The notes beneath the pieces are model-generated. The model made no database searches. It saw only the letters and a program-made list of their open reading frames with translations, and was not told the DNA's origin. From assembly GCA_014607495.2 (NCBI GenBank), contig CP053167.1:10974001-11038000 (forward strand): a stretch of 64,000 nucleotides of DNA. Reading direction: 5' to 3'. Each line of letters starts with the position of its first letter. Position 1 is the first letter of the stretch. Source of the stretch: Carposina sasakii (lineage: Eukaryota; Arthropoda; Insecta; Lepidoptera; Carposinidae). Position numbers and translations under genes: made by a program. This document shows, piece by piece, positions 10,441 through 22,372 of the stretch.

Positions 10441-10988
10441 ATGTATAATATTAAAATATTAAGTGTGCACAGTTACATATACGTAATACATAAATCTTTC
10501 TGCTCAGTTTGTGTTCATTTTTAGAAGTACCTAATGAATCTCGATTTTCTGATGAAATCATATACATATTGGTTTTGTTATATTTTTTGCTGGTTTCCGG
10601 TACTTGTTGATATCCTTAATAATTTGTTTAAAATTACTTAAAAAGATAACAAAAAATTTGTAATGTGTGAATAAAATGGTTGCTAAAATCGCAAAAAAAT
10701 ATTGATTACTTAAATCACATCTTGTATGTATGTATTTATATTTTTTTGGTTTCTAAATTTAGTGCCACTATCACAATGTTAGTAAATAATTTGTAAATAA
10801 AGAAGTTTAACATTGATAAAATTCTTTACATTATTTTCATACCATATATGTATATAAACTTTGTGCCAAATATACACATAAGGGGGTCGTGTTTAGGGTT
10901 GAAGATTCAGTTGACTCAAAAATCAAACAAACAAGCCGACTCGCTAATGTGTCTAGTACAGCCCAACCCCTAACCTTCACTCCATAAG

Positions 10989-11372
10989 AATTGACGTGAT
11001 GCGCCTAAACCATAGAATAATAAGTCCCAGAAGCCGTGATCACGCACATTTTTGAAGCAAGTTTTAGTCGGTCAAATTGACCTAGTTGAATTTTATTTCT
11101 CCCCTTTATGAGACATTCAGCCTATTTTTGGGTATATGGGCAATTTTTACAACCTATTTACTATATTAAAACTCTAAAACTGATAATATTTATCGATTTG
11201 GCAACAATTTTCAGGTTAGAAGTGCCGAAGATGCGGGATTTTTGCCTCGTTTTTTGCTTCACTACCCGGCATACATTTGTCATTGATGACTCCTTCTGGA
11301 GACTTTTTACTCTCTGGCCTAAACATATTATGGGGCCCCTGATAATTATGTTTAGGCGCGTCATGTCAATTC
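10989..11372. mobile_element. Putative MITE between PCF11 and NARS2
   Basis: Inverted ends gaattgacgtgatgcgccta (about 10989) and taggcgcgtcatgtcaattc (ending about 11372), about 24 bp with two mismatches, enclose non-coding AT-rich DNA. No clear target duplication was resolved. 11373-11846 holds nothing recognisable. Confidence 0.5.
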
Positions 11373-11846
11373 GGAAATGTCACTATAATAAACTGTGATA
11401 TTAGGGTCGATTCTGATCGTCACATTTATAAACCTAATTTTAGTCAGGTCTATCTCTCTGTTCTTAACATAAATGGCCGAGAGTGATTGATAAGGACAGG
11501 TAGGACTAATTTTACGTTTAAGTGTGACTGTCGCAAAATCGACCATGCCTTGAAATTCATAATTTGTCAATTAATTAATAGTCAGGACTATAGCAAGTAG
11601 AGATCCATGATCTATGCCTACCCCACTGGGAAACAGGCATGGTTTTATGTAATTGATAAATTGAATATTATTTTAATGTGCTCTCAATTCCATCACAATA
11701 ACTAGTTCATAAAGTCAGCCACATACAGATATATGCTAACTTCAGGTTGAAATTATTGGGTAGGTAGGTAGTTGCGAGAAACATGAATTTCCTTAACAAT
11801 ATTAAACTTTATTCACATAAATTTATACATGTTAACTTTTCTAAAA

Positions 11847-13404
11847 CTACATATCACAGTTGTGTGGCCACCTAGGAAATGGTAGAGTATCTTTAATGTT
11901 GGGAATACCACACATGAACTGCAGCAATCTCTCCAGTCCAAGTCCAAATCCTCCTGTGGGTACGTTCCCAAACTTTCTCAGATCTAGATACCATTGTAGC
12001 TTGTCTGAGGGTAGTCTTGAATTTAGTTTTTCATAGTCATCTTCCCTCAAGCTACCACCAACTACCTCACCAGTTATAGGCGCCAATAGATCCAGTGCAT
12101 CTACCTGAAAATACAAATGGTAAGTCATTTTAAACTTTTTATGTGATCATCATTTTAGTTAGACTAATTAAATAAGCAAGTTTCAATACCTTGCTACAAT
12201 CATCCAGGCATTCCTTCATATAAAATGACTTCAATTCCTTAGGCCATCTGACTACATAAACGGGGACACCCCCACAATGTTCTACTAGGGCTAGTTCTTG
12301 TTCTTTATTGAGACCTTCTTCTGAGCTACTTATCTTCTTCTTCTGCAATATATCCCTAGCTTCATCATATTGCATTGTAATAAACTTTTTCTCTATCCAA
12401 TGTGGCAGTTTAGCTTTATCCTTATTTATAGTGTGCAAATCACTTTCATTGCTATTTACAGTTTCAATAAATACATATTTCAATAGTTCCTCTATAACAA
12501 ATTGTACTTGTTCTGTACTATTACAAAAAGGTAGTTCTGCTTCTAGCATATAGAATTCAGACAAATGTAATCTAGATCTAGAATTTTCAGCCCGAAAGGT
12601 AGGCCCTAATGTGTAAACATTACCAAGCCCTCTACACATGGCTTCCAAATGCATTTGCCCTGACACACTCAAAAATGTTTTTGAGCCAAAATATACAGAG
12701 TCTTTGTCTCTTCCTTCCTGCATCATTGCTTTAATTGTTTTCTCATTATCAGGTTGGATTTTAAATACTTCACCTGCACCTTCACAATCATTTGACGTTA
12801 GTATTGGAGTGTGTATGTGGATATAATTTTTGTTAAGGAAATAGTCATGTATGTGTTTGGTTACAGCATTTCTCACTCTCAATACTGAAGCCATATAATT
12901 TGTTCTAGAACGAAGGTGAAGATATTGGCGGGTATATTCTGGAGGATGACTAGTTCTTGGGTTAAAAGGGTAACCATCTGATACAACACAACTGCCTATA
13001 ACTTCCACTTTTTCAGCTTGAAGCTCTAATTGGCCTCTTGGACTTTGAGACAAAGTTCCGCTTATCTTTACTGCACTGCCATAAGTAAGAGTACTAGGTT
13101 TTGAAGATCTTGGCATTACAATCTGTAGTTTTTTAGTGCTGGATCCATCGTTTACGTCCGCGAATACTAAATCCTTCTGCACACGTAAATTTTTAACCCA
13201 GCCCTGAAAAACAGGTATGATTAATTCTTTCAATACAAATTATCGTAGATTGAACCATAGTTAAATTATATAAAATTTATGAACCTTAACTTCTGTTGAA
13301 CTTCCTATGTTTTCCTTTTCTAAAATTGATGCAATTGCACTGTAACTTCGTCTTGTGTTTTTTACTTTATTATATCGCAATGTATTTAAATTTCTAGTTA
13401 ACAT
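11847..13404 (-). CDS. NARS2: Mitochondrial asparaginyl-tRNA synthetase, complete (3 exons)
   Basis: Exons 13285-13404, 12190-13203 and 11847-12104, all joined in phase 0, give 463 residues; the family is about 475. It charges mitochondrial tRNA-Asn. The first 26 residues are rich in Arg/Lys/Ser/Asn with no acidic residue ([20 protein letters not shown]), a plausible mitochondrial presequence. Residues ~41-125 are the OB-fold anticodon-binding domain (GWVKNLR...ADVNDGSS). The class II core follows: [17 protein letters not shown], motif 2 [20 protein letters not shown] (~221-240), motif 3 [13 protein letters not shown] (~429-441), and the closing LPFPRWPH. The ATG at 13404 is the first in the exon. 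Tail-to-tail with PCF11, head-to-head with TMEM33. The exon 1 donor (aag|gttcat) is weaker than usual. Confidence 0.94.
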
Positions 13405-13464
13405 TTTCAGACAAAAGCGACTTTATCACAAAACCTACAAATAAAATCAATTTTTAGGTTATTT

Positions 13465-14710
13465 TTTTTTTGTTTAGTTTATCCCGAAGGAAAGGCAAGG
13501 GGAACTAAGCCCATACAGCCATTGTCTTTAGTAAATGATTTCTGAATTTATGATGGATGATATTGATGATGATGAATGGAAACGCCGGGAAAATCCAGGT
13601 GTAAAATTAGTAAAGATCAAAAAGAAATGCAGATACAACTTACATGAGCGCATGAAGAGATCGTATTCCAACTAAAGTTTTACTTAGCCTACCTGCATAT
13701 AAAACCATGCACACACACTAGATTCACATCACAAACAAGTAAACAAAATATAACTTATCTGCCAGAAAACATCACTTTACGGACACATGCAAGCAATTTA
13801 CAAATAATTTTTTGATTTTTACAAGAAAATTACATCCGCTCCCTTCCAGCTTTTCCCGCCGAATCCCCTTTTTTTTTGTTTAGTTTATCCCGAAGGAAAG
13901 GCAAGGGGAACTAAGCCCATACAGCCTAAACATTGTCTAGTAAAATGAATTCTGAATTTATGATGGATGATAATGATGATGAATGGAAACGTCGGAAAAA
14001 TCCTCAAGAACGAGTTTAAAATTAGTAAATTAGTAAAAATCAAAAATAATTGTAGAAACAACTTACATGGGCCCATGAAGAGATCGTATTCCGGCTAAAG
14101 TTTTACTCAGCTTACCTGCATGTAAAACCATGCACACGCACTAGATTCACATCACAAGTAGTCAAAATATAACTTATCTACCAGAAAACATCACTTTACG
14201 GATACATGCAAGCCATTTACAAATAATTTTTGATTTTCACAAGAAAATTACACCCGCTTCCTTCCAGCTTTTCCCGCCGAATCCTTCGGGATACTTTTTT
14301 TTTTTAGTTTATCCCGAAGGAAAGGCAAAGAGAACTAAGCCCATACAGCCATTGTCTTTAGTAAATGATTTCTGAATTTATGATAGATGATAATGATGAT
14401 GATGAATGGAAACGTTGGGAAAATCCTCAAGAACAAGTGTAAAGTTAGTCAAAATAAAAAAATATTATAGAAACAACTTACATGCGCCCATGAAGAGATC
14501 GTAATCCGGCTAAAGTTTTACTCGGCTTACCTGCGTATAAAACCATGCACACGCATTAGATTCACATCACAAGTAATCATAATATAACTTATCTACAAGA
14601 AAACATCACTTTACGGACACATGCAAGCCATTTACAAACAATTTTTGATTTTCACAAGAAAATTACACCTGCATCCTTCCAGCTTTTCCCGCCGAATCCC
14701 TTCGGGATAC
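13465..14710. repeat. Three tandem ~410-bp repeat units
   Basis: Units begin with a T-run then 'tttatcccgaaggaaaggca' at about 13481, 13887 and 14311 (spacing 406 and 424 bp) and end '...ttttcccgccgaatcc', with 'cttcgggata' kept after units 2 and 3. The terminal blocks atcccgaagg / ccttcgggat are inverted, so each unit looks like a MITE-type element present in three head-to-tail copies. Internal differences are scattered substitutions and small indels. The array fills the divergent NARS2-TMEM33 intergenic region. Confidence 0.85.
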
Positions 14711-14889
14711 ACAAAAAAAATCGAGTGTGTTGAAAAACCGATTATTTTAGGTATAAATAACCGTTTTGTTAACGGTTATCTATTCGTTCGTTACAAACTT
14801 ATTTAATGGTTACAAATAAAATAACTCGCTTGTCATCAGCTGCCAGCTGCTGGCTTTTTGATGATCTGTCAATTTGGCAAATCATGTTC

Positions 14890-14980
14890 GATTTCTACTC
14901 GGAGCGCAATTTATATTAATTTTAATTGCCTACATATCTCTGGATTAGTTATATTTTATACGGATTAAGTAATTAAGCAC
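14890..14980 (+). other. TMEM33: Candidate non-coding first exon of TMEM33
   Basis: The TMEM33 start codon exon begins right after a 3' splice site (ccgtag at 15675-15680), so a 5' UTR exon must lie upstream. A good donor, aagcac|gtaagtag at 14980/14981, follows non-repetitive sequence. Inference only; the transcription start is not resolved. Confidence 0.35.
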
Positions 14981-15683
14981 GTAAGTAGTTTTGTTATTCA
15001 TTAAATAGTTCTGATTCACTTTAATTATTCTTCATTTAAGTTGCACCCAATTATTAATATTTTATAATTTATTTAGTTGACTATTCTACAAACGAGTTTT
15101 CCCACTCGCATGTCCTTGATCGTTGTCTTATGGTAATTATTACTTAACCTATGTCAAAAGGAAGACTACTCTGTGCTATCATAAGCTATGCTCGACTATG
15201 ATAGGTAGGTACCGCTAATTTCGCCCATGGCCCACTGAACTACTTTAAAAAATAAAAAAGTATGTACGCATTATCATTACTTTAGGTAGGTACATACTTT
15301 CTACATTTTACTAACGTTGCTGCATTCTACTTTAAGTTAACAAAACTGAGCATTAAAAGTTCATACATCTATGTTTTGCTTTATCAGTGTTATCAGGCAA
15401 ATTCATATCTATTTACTTTATTTCCCCTACTTACTATCTTAAATTTGTGATTCTATAAGTTTGTATTTTGATTCAAAATGCAATCTAAATAGTTTTATAA
15501 GTAAACTCAAAACTTTGCATATAAAATTATAAGAAGTAGAGTTAGTCACATTGATGTTAGCAATTTGTTGCTCAATAATACCTTCAAATTTATCCTTCAT
15601 ATTGTAAAAATAAATAAGTAGTTAATTTTAAAAAAGATGGTAGTTTATCTTAATAATTTTTTCATAGTTGTTTTCCGTAGAAA

Positions 15684-18600
15684 ATGGCAGACCAAGACAA
15701 ACAAGCAGGAGACACTGGACCACCAAAGGGAATCCCGGCTCTGAAGGCACATGTGTCTGCTAACAAGGTGGATGTGGCCCTGTGGGCTGTCAGACTACTT
15801 ATTGTCCTGTGCACCATAGGATATGTTTTACCGATATTTAATAAGTAAGTAATCATTATTTTTAAAATTAAGGTATACTTTTATGTGAAGTTAGATAATG
15901 GGGAATAATGGGGATGAATGAAAGATTACATATTGCACTGTTCTCAAATGAGTGTGCAGGGTAGGATGATGATAATGACTTGTCCTTGGAAGTCAAAAAT
16001 ACATAAGTATAAGCCTTTACTGATATTTTAACTAAATCAGTGCAATTTTTTCAACTTTTATCTGGACAATATAATTTTTTTCCTTTTCTTTATAAATAAT
16101 TTTACAATATAAATTTATAAAAATAAATAAATGTATAATATAAATAAATCTAAACATTAAAGATTTACCATATTCAAGGGTGCAGATTAAGGATGTAAAT
16201 GTGTGTGCAATTTAAAAGTTTAAATTCTCAAATATTTTAAGCACTTGTCTGCTGCCATGTCCTTTGCTTTTCTTGAGACTTGAAAACAAGATTTTGCAAA
16301 TAAAGATTTGATTTATGTGTGGTTCAGAAGTTAAAGGCAAGGAAGTGTCTAAACAAATTAAGGTCAATAATAATTTATGACAAGATATTTTTCATCTAGT
16401 TCATAAGTCTATGTTTACCCATAGATAACTCTGGCTGGAAGTGAGAGACATACCTATTTTTACCCGCACCATAAGAAGGGTTATGTTTTTCGAGTGTATG
16501 TTTTTATGTATGTTTGTATGTATGTATGTTTGTATCTTTCTATGGCACGCTTTAGAGCCTAAACTACTTGTCACATAAATGAGGTTATTAAGGACATGTA
16601 ACAATCTCCCCTTAGCCCAGTGTCAGCATTCTACAAGGCCCTCCTCGGCAATGCCGCGGTGTCAGCCCTGCGCCTCCACCAGCGTATTCCTCCGAGAGAG
16701 ATCTCCATCTCACGGGAATTTCTCGGGCGATTCTTCCTCGAAGACAGCGCGCATTATCTCTTCTACTCGCTGATATTCATGAATGTGGCGCCTAATTTGT
16801 GTATCCTTTTTAACGTTTCACACGTAAACATACCGTAGGATATGTCGCAGGTTGTCTGAACATAGCGTAATACGTAAACTCGTGTGGCGTCGTTGGCATG
16901 ATGACCGATTGGTGTAGTTGGTAGTGAGCCTGCCTGCGATGGGTTGAAAACCCGTTAAGTGCGATGAATATCAATGTTTGTTTCGAGTTATGGATACCCA
17001 CGAAACAAGACCTTAGGGATTTGGTTAATGTGTTGTAGTGTGTGATTTATTTATGCTTGTTTCTACTTCAGAGAGAAGCTGTTCCTTAGAATAGTATATC
17101 TAGCTGTTTAATAATAGGTACGTGCACAGATAAATCGTTATAGCGTAGAACCTACGCCTTAGATAGGTAATAGACAGTGAATTTAGTCTCATTAGTTATT
17201 GCGATTTCATGCAAAAAACTATCGTTTAGTTAGAAACAAATTGAATATAAAATGTTAATTAACTATGTTGGTAACAAATCTTACAAAATATACAATTAGC
17301 AGTAGTTTTTAAATTGTTTTTAATTACTTTTACGTCTTAAAAGTGAAAGGCTATAGAAATATATAGTTTTCGCTGTAGGTGCGTACGGTTATGTAGCCAT
17401 CTACGTTAGCATACAAATGGAATAGTAAAAATTATCATAATTTGCATTTGCGAATATTTTATTTGAAGATAATGCTTATACGTCATAGTGTGTCCTAAGG
17501 TTATGTTACGAAGGTAGTCTTATAAGTACCTACCTATAGTTAGTTACTGTATGTTTTTAAACGGTCTTATTTTAATTATAGTTTTTATTACATACTTTAA
17601 GGTTAGTGATTAAAAGGGTAAATATTATACCTATTAATAGTTCTCGGGCTTGTTAGGTGGGTACTTTATTACTTAGGTAATTGGCCTATAGAGATTATTA
17701 AACGTAGATAGGTAGGTATTTTAAAGTCACATTTAAAAACAATTTATCTTTCAAATGTCTAACTATAATACCCTGTTTAATATCGTACGATTCGAAAATC
17801 AACCCCTACATGCAAACTTGAAAACATTTTTAAAGATTTTTTTTAAAAGCTAGCTCGTCTTTATGATTACGTCAAACGAGTATTCAAAGTCAGGAAGTTC
17901 TTGACACTGAGTCGCTATATTTATTCTAATTATTACGGAGTTACGTAGAATGGCACTAACATAATAACTCAGTGCTTTAAATACTTCTACGAATGGTAGT
18001 CTCTACGAATACGTCTAGTAAATGCATAATTAATATCTTACGGTATATAAACGTACGTAGGTACGTTAATGCTAATGTCTGAGGTGCAGACTTCATAAAT
18101 ATTGTTATAATAAAGACATAGAAGGCAATGATAATAAAAATTGATAAAGTTATAGTAAGAAATAATACCACAATGCACACAAATCAACCAACAGTCGCCT
18201 GTAACATCGGACAGAACTAATCAACCAACACACAACATTACCTCTTTACCTGTGTAACATTAGTTTAGTTAGCTGTAACATACATTTAGTAACATGTAAC
18301 ATTGTTGTGAGTAGTAAATCCTTAACGTTTCAACCTCAGTAATCTTGACACCGATCTTCCTGTTTGCATTACTGCACTGCGCGTCGTATTCGCTCACCAT
18401 TCTTGATGTAAGTACTTTTAAAAAAATGAATCAATAGTACATAAGGGTATGAATACCAAAATACGTTTCCTTTCGTAAGAAGGTAAAGATCGAACTTATG
18501 GCGTGCCCTGGGGGAGGCCTACGTCCAGTAGTGGACAGCAATAGGCTGATGTGAACCTAAAGGTATGCCGTGTGGTGTCGTCAGAGTAGAATCATTATAT

Positions 18601-20504
18601 CATGCCCATCGTAAGACGCGATTAATGGTTTCGAGAGGTGTGCAGCAGCGCTTCCCGTGTTGACAACATAGTTCGAAAATCAGACTGCGGTCACCAACCC
18701 GCCTGTTGACTATGGCCAAAAGCTCCCCTATGGCAGGCCCTGCATTAAGATGTGCCGTGCTTTGCTTCAAGCAAAGTGAGAGCAGACAGCTTATTAATAA
18801 GTAGGTTAATATTTTTTTATTTATAAGGATCAAGTAAAGTAAGTAAGTATGACGGCCGACTGGTCTAGTAGGTAGTGACCCTGCCTGCGACGCCATAGGT
18901 CCTGGGTTCGAATCTCGGTAGGTGCAAACATTGATATGATGAATAACAATGTTCGTTTCCGAGTCATGGATGTTTCTATACTTATCTATGTATTTATATA
19001 CCATTGCTTAGTACCCACGACACAAGACCTTAGGGATCTTATTGTAGGACTAGGTTAATGTGTTGTGTAGTGTGTAAAAAATAAAATAAAAAAAAAGTAA
19101 CTGGGAAAACTGTAGGTGTAATTTGCAGACAAAAGAATTATCTTCTGGCCATGTTGACGTTACTAATTGTTCAAGTTACGTAATATGTATGTCATAATTG
19201 ACCTGTGGTAATCACTGCAAATGGCTTATAGAGCAATGTTAAGTGTTCACTTCTCACATCAAAATGAATAGGTTTTCAGTCAAATGTACTGAAATGAAGT
19301 TTTACTGGGTAAACCTTCAGACCAATCACAAAATGAACTACTTATTCATTGCAGATAACAGGAAAATCTATAAGAATTCTCGGCATTATTCGGAGCCCCT
19401 TTTACGTGAGCTCTACTCGTACTTGTTAAATAATGCGAAGCCATTTACCGGATGAAGACAGAACCAAAGCTACAATACAAATCCTAGAACGCTTTCGAAG
19501 TCACAACGATTGGTTAATTTACAAGGGTCAAACTAGAACTAGTGGGGCCGTGGGGCATAAAGCGCTTCCTTTTTCACCACCCCTACAAATCTATAGTACT
19601 TAGGTACTTCAGAACACCATACATTTATATTATACCTACCTACATAATAAGCACACCATAAATCTCCTCAGACGCTGGGTCAGAACTCGTTATGGGTAGC
19701 TCGCCTGCTCATTTCGCTGGTAGAGTTCCAGTCCCGGAACATACTTCGCGCGGCCGCCTTGGCTGAGATCCTTCTGTTCCCGCTTGTCGCCTTGATGGCG
19801 TTGTTGTAAGTATTTTACCAATCAGGCTATCATGATTTACTTGACTTGATTTATGTTCCTGTGTCCCCTTGATCAGAGGGCCTTCACAGATCTCCGCCAT
19901 CCCTTTGATGGAGGTTTTACTAGAATAAATCGGCTGCATCTTCTCTGCAATGAACTCAGGGGCGTTCTACTAGCAACTGGTCACTGACCCGCGCTATGAT
20001 AAAATAAACGTATCTGTTGTTGGATCAAATTTATGATCCTGTAGTACTTAGCTACCCCATTTCGGGAACACAGCCGTATTATGTACATAATGTACATTAT
20101 GTACATAATACGTATGCGACATCCGTGTTTAGGTAAATTTGTTTCTACTACTAATTTGTTTCTACTGCACGAAATGAAATCCGCGAGAGCGGGTGTGTCA
20201 AACTGTAACGCGACATTTACTTCGCGAGATTGCTCGCTCTATGGGTGACTGGGGACCCGCCTAATGCCAACCTAATTTCCATAGCGGCTACTGCGGCATC
20301 CTGACCCCGTTCGTGTACTACTACTTCGTGACGTGGCGCTACTCGTCGCGTCGCAACCCTTACACACGCAACACTTTCCGCGAACTGCGAGCTGTCACCG
20401 AGCGTGTCGCCAGCCGTCCCGCCCTCCCCGCGCCGCTCGCGAGCGCGCTGCGCGGAGCCGTGCGCCTCGCGTGCGGCCTGGCGCCGCCGGAGCAACCCGC
20501 GTGA
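15684..20504 (+). CDS. TMEM33: TMEM33 / Krueppel homolog 2, complete (5 coding exons)
   Basis: Exons 15684-15844, 16616-16800, 18340-18407, 19672-19805 and 20285-20504 splice in consistent phase to 255 residues (human about 247). TMEM33/Pom33 proteins are multi-pass ER and nuclear-envelope membrane proteins that bind reticulons and affect membrane shape and nuclear pores. Seen: hydrophobic segment LWAVRLLIVLCTIGYVLPI (exon 1), the family block SAFYKALLGNAAVSALRLHQ, LEDSAHYLFYSLIFMNV (exon 2), hydrophobic ILTPIFLFALLHCASYSL (exon 3), LAEILLFPLVALMAL (exon 4) and the hallmark WRYSSRRNPYTRNTFRELR (exon 5). Start ATG has context gaaaATGGC. Exon 2 requires the acceptor cttag|CCCAG rather than the next AG to keep frame. 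The last codons and stop are the first unit of a minisatellite. Confidence 0.93.
16430..16600 (+). repeat. Dispersed repeat with tgta microsatellite (TMEM33 intron 1)
   Basis: Non-coding block with 'gtatgtttgtatgtatgtat' and 'tggcacgctttagagcctaa'; a related segment occurs at about 44900-45010 ('cgcacgctatagagccaaaa', then 'acgcagtcggg'). Confidence 0.45.
16893..17045 (+). repeat. tRNA-derived SINE, decayed copy (family A)
   Basis: Polymerase III box-A-like 'ttggtgtagttggtagtgag' followed by a decayed box B, then the family-specific body 'gatgaatatcaatgtttg', 'gatacccacgaaacaagacc', 'ttagggat...gttaatgtgttg'. Matches the fuller copy at 18851-19095. Confidence 0.7.
18490..18740. repeat. RTE 3' tail (+) and associated repeat (-)
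   Basis: 18494-18550 is a sense RTE tail (gggggaggcctacgtccag). 18600-18735 is the reverse complement of the repeat seen at 9110-9190 (tgaccgcagt/tgattttcgaactatgttgt). Confidence 0.6.
18851..19095 (+). repeat. tRNA-derived SINE (family A), good copy
   Basis: Box A-like 'tggtctagtaggtagtgacc', box B 'gggttcgaatc' and a body ending '...gttaatgtgttgtgtagtgt' followed by an A-rich tail (aaaaaataaaataaaaaaaa). Other copies: 16893-17045 (+) and 33915-34105 (-). Non-autonomous, probably using an RTE or other LINE. Confidence 0.8.
20028..20112. repeat. Family C end plus 38-bp perfect palindrome
   Basis: 'gatcctgtagtacttagcta...ttcgggaacacagccg' is a family C end. It runs straight into 20075-20112, which is its own exact reverse complement (two nested ATGTACAT-type palindromes). 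Confidence 0.75.
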
Positions 20505-21000
20505 GTGACAAGCCGCCCCGCCCTCCCCGCGCCTCGCGTGCGGCCTGGCGCCGCCGGAGCAACCCGCGTGAGTGACAAGCCGCCCCGCCCTCCCCGCGCC
20601 TCGCGTGCGGCCTGGCGCCGCCGGAGCAACCCGCGTGAGTGACAAGCCGCCCCGCCCTCCCCGCGCCTCGCGTGCGGCCTGGCGCCGCCGGAGCAACCCG
20701 CGTGAGTGACAAGCCGCCCCGCCCTCCCCGCGCCTCGCGTGCGGCCTGGCGCCGCCGGAGCAACCCGCGTGAGTGACAAGCCGCCCCGCCCTCCCCGCGC
20801 CTCGCGTGCGGCCTGGCGCCGCCGGAGCAACCCGCGTGAGTGACAAGCCGCCCCGCCCTCCCCGCGCCTCGCGTGCTGCCTGGCGCCGCCGGAGCAGACC
20901 CCGTGAGTGTGACAAGCCGCCCCGCCCTCCCCGCGCCTCGCGTGCGGCCTGGCGCCGCCGGAGCAGACCCCGTGAGTGTGACAAGTCGCCCCGCCCTCCT
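20464..21000 (+). repeat. 67-bp minisatellite containing TMEM33 stop codon, ~8 units
   Basis: Units start (gcctcgcgtgcggcctggcg) at 20464, 20531, 20598, 20665, 20732, 20799, 20866 and 20935: six steps of 67 bp and one of 69. The first unit encodes the last TMEM33 residues (LACGLAPPEQPA) and TGA; later units repeat these codons, the stop and about 28 bp of downstream sequence. Very GC-rich against AT-rich surroundings. Each unit carries cgc|gtgagt, a strong 5' splice donor consensus. A diverged partial unit is visible near 21225-21275. Confidence 0.95.
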
Positions 21001-22096
21001 CGCGACGTTCGCGGCTCCTATAAGTGTGACGTCATTTTTAGTTTAATGACCCCTGCCCACGGCATTAACTAAGAGAGGTAATGCGGGTAAGTTGGCATCG
21101 CTGTAACAGCAGAATATGTGAGTATTTACTAATCCTGTTAATGTCCATGTCTATTGCGCTAAAATAGTGTTGCGCTGGCGTCGCTGTAAGTATGACGTCA
21201 TTAGGAAGAGGGCCTACTCCCCTAGTGCGCTGAGGGTTGTCTGCAGACTCGCACAGCCGCCGGAACAACAGACGTGTGTATTTAATTATTGTACTGTAGT
21301 TGTAAATTTATCCAGGGAAAGATATATTTATGAATATATCCTCCCCTGTCCCACACAAATATGCAATTCGAAGCACGTGCAACCTTATCTCGTCCTCGCC
21401 ACGATTAGACAATATATGTTACATCATATTATATTTCTTATCTATCCCTTTCGATACCTATTTTATTATCTATCACAGATTTTATGTACAGGCTGTGAGT
21501 GGCAACCATGGAAATACTTAAATGCTAAACAAGTGTGTGTAAGTAAATAGGCTTTTTGGTTATATACTGTTTTTGTATCACTTGTGACTACATTAGAGTT
21601 GATCAGTTATTTAAACTAATTTGGCCACAACTTTTTTGTAAATTAAAAATATGTAAATCCTTTATTATTTTTTGTGGTTTTCGCCTCAGAATCATGTTCT
21701 GAAGTCAGCATATCAATATTTGCCTGGCTGCCACTTACACCCTTTATATCGGTCTTATCATTAGTTTAGTACCTATATAAAATATATATAAAGTGTATGT
21801 ATATTGATTGACAATTTTCATTGCAGTCAATAGATGGGAACCAGCAGCTGCGTGATGACGTCACTACACTACTTCGCTGCCCACTCTCCGTTCACAATCG
21901 TAATTTTAAACTTTTAGCATACCTACTTTGTTAAAACTTGTGCAGCCACAAATAGAGTATCTGATAATTGATAATACTGGCTGGGTTGTTAGGTGTATAT
22001 TGTACATGTTTATAAACTAATAATATGTTAATTGTTAATTTGTATTTCACAAGTTTTAATAAGCGAATTGAATAGATTTTGTTTTTTTACAGTTTT

Positions 22097-22372
22097 AGCA
22101 TAGAGGAATAAGATGTAGACATAGAGTGCTAATGTCATACTAACAGTTTCGATGCACCATTAGACTTTTCGGTGCCTCACAATTCCAGACATTGACACTT
22201 AGATTGCATTACTATACGTTACAATACATTATTAATGTAGTACATTACTATACATTGCACTAATAGAAGTGACAAGGACTGGAATTGTGAGGCACCGAAA
22301 AGTCTAATGGTGCATCAAAACAGTTAGCATGACATTAGCACTCTATGACATCTTATTACTCTATGGTTTTAG
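22097..22372. mobile_element. Foldback MITE in TMEM33 3' flank
   Basis: Arms of about 100 bp (from 22097, and ending 22372) are inverted and highly similar; both contain 'tagagtgctaatgtcat', 'gcaccattagacttttcggt' and 'gcctcacaattcca'. The ~65-bp centre has ttacaatacatt-type simple sequence. It may lie in the TMEM33 3' UTR. 22373-24250 holds no recognisable gene; an AATAAA near 23140 is a possible TMEM33 polyadenylation signal. Confidence 0.82.

Noticed and set aside
20217..20984. 255-codon minus-strand ORF with repeated 'GLLRRRQAAREARGGRGGLS'
   Set aside because: It is the antisense of the 67-bp minisatellite and of TMEM33 exon 5; the 67-bp unit cycles all three frames, so long ORFs on both strands are expected.
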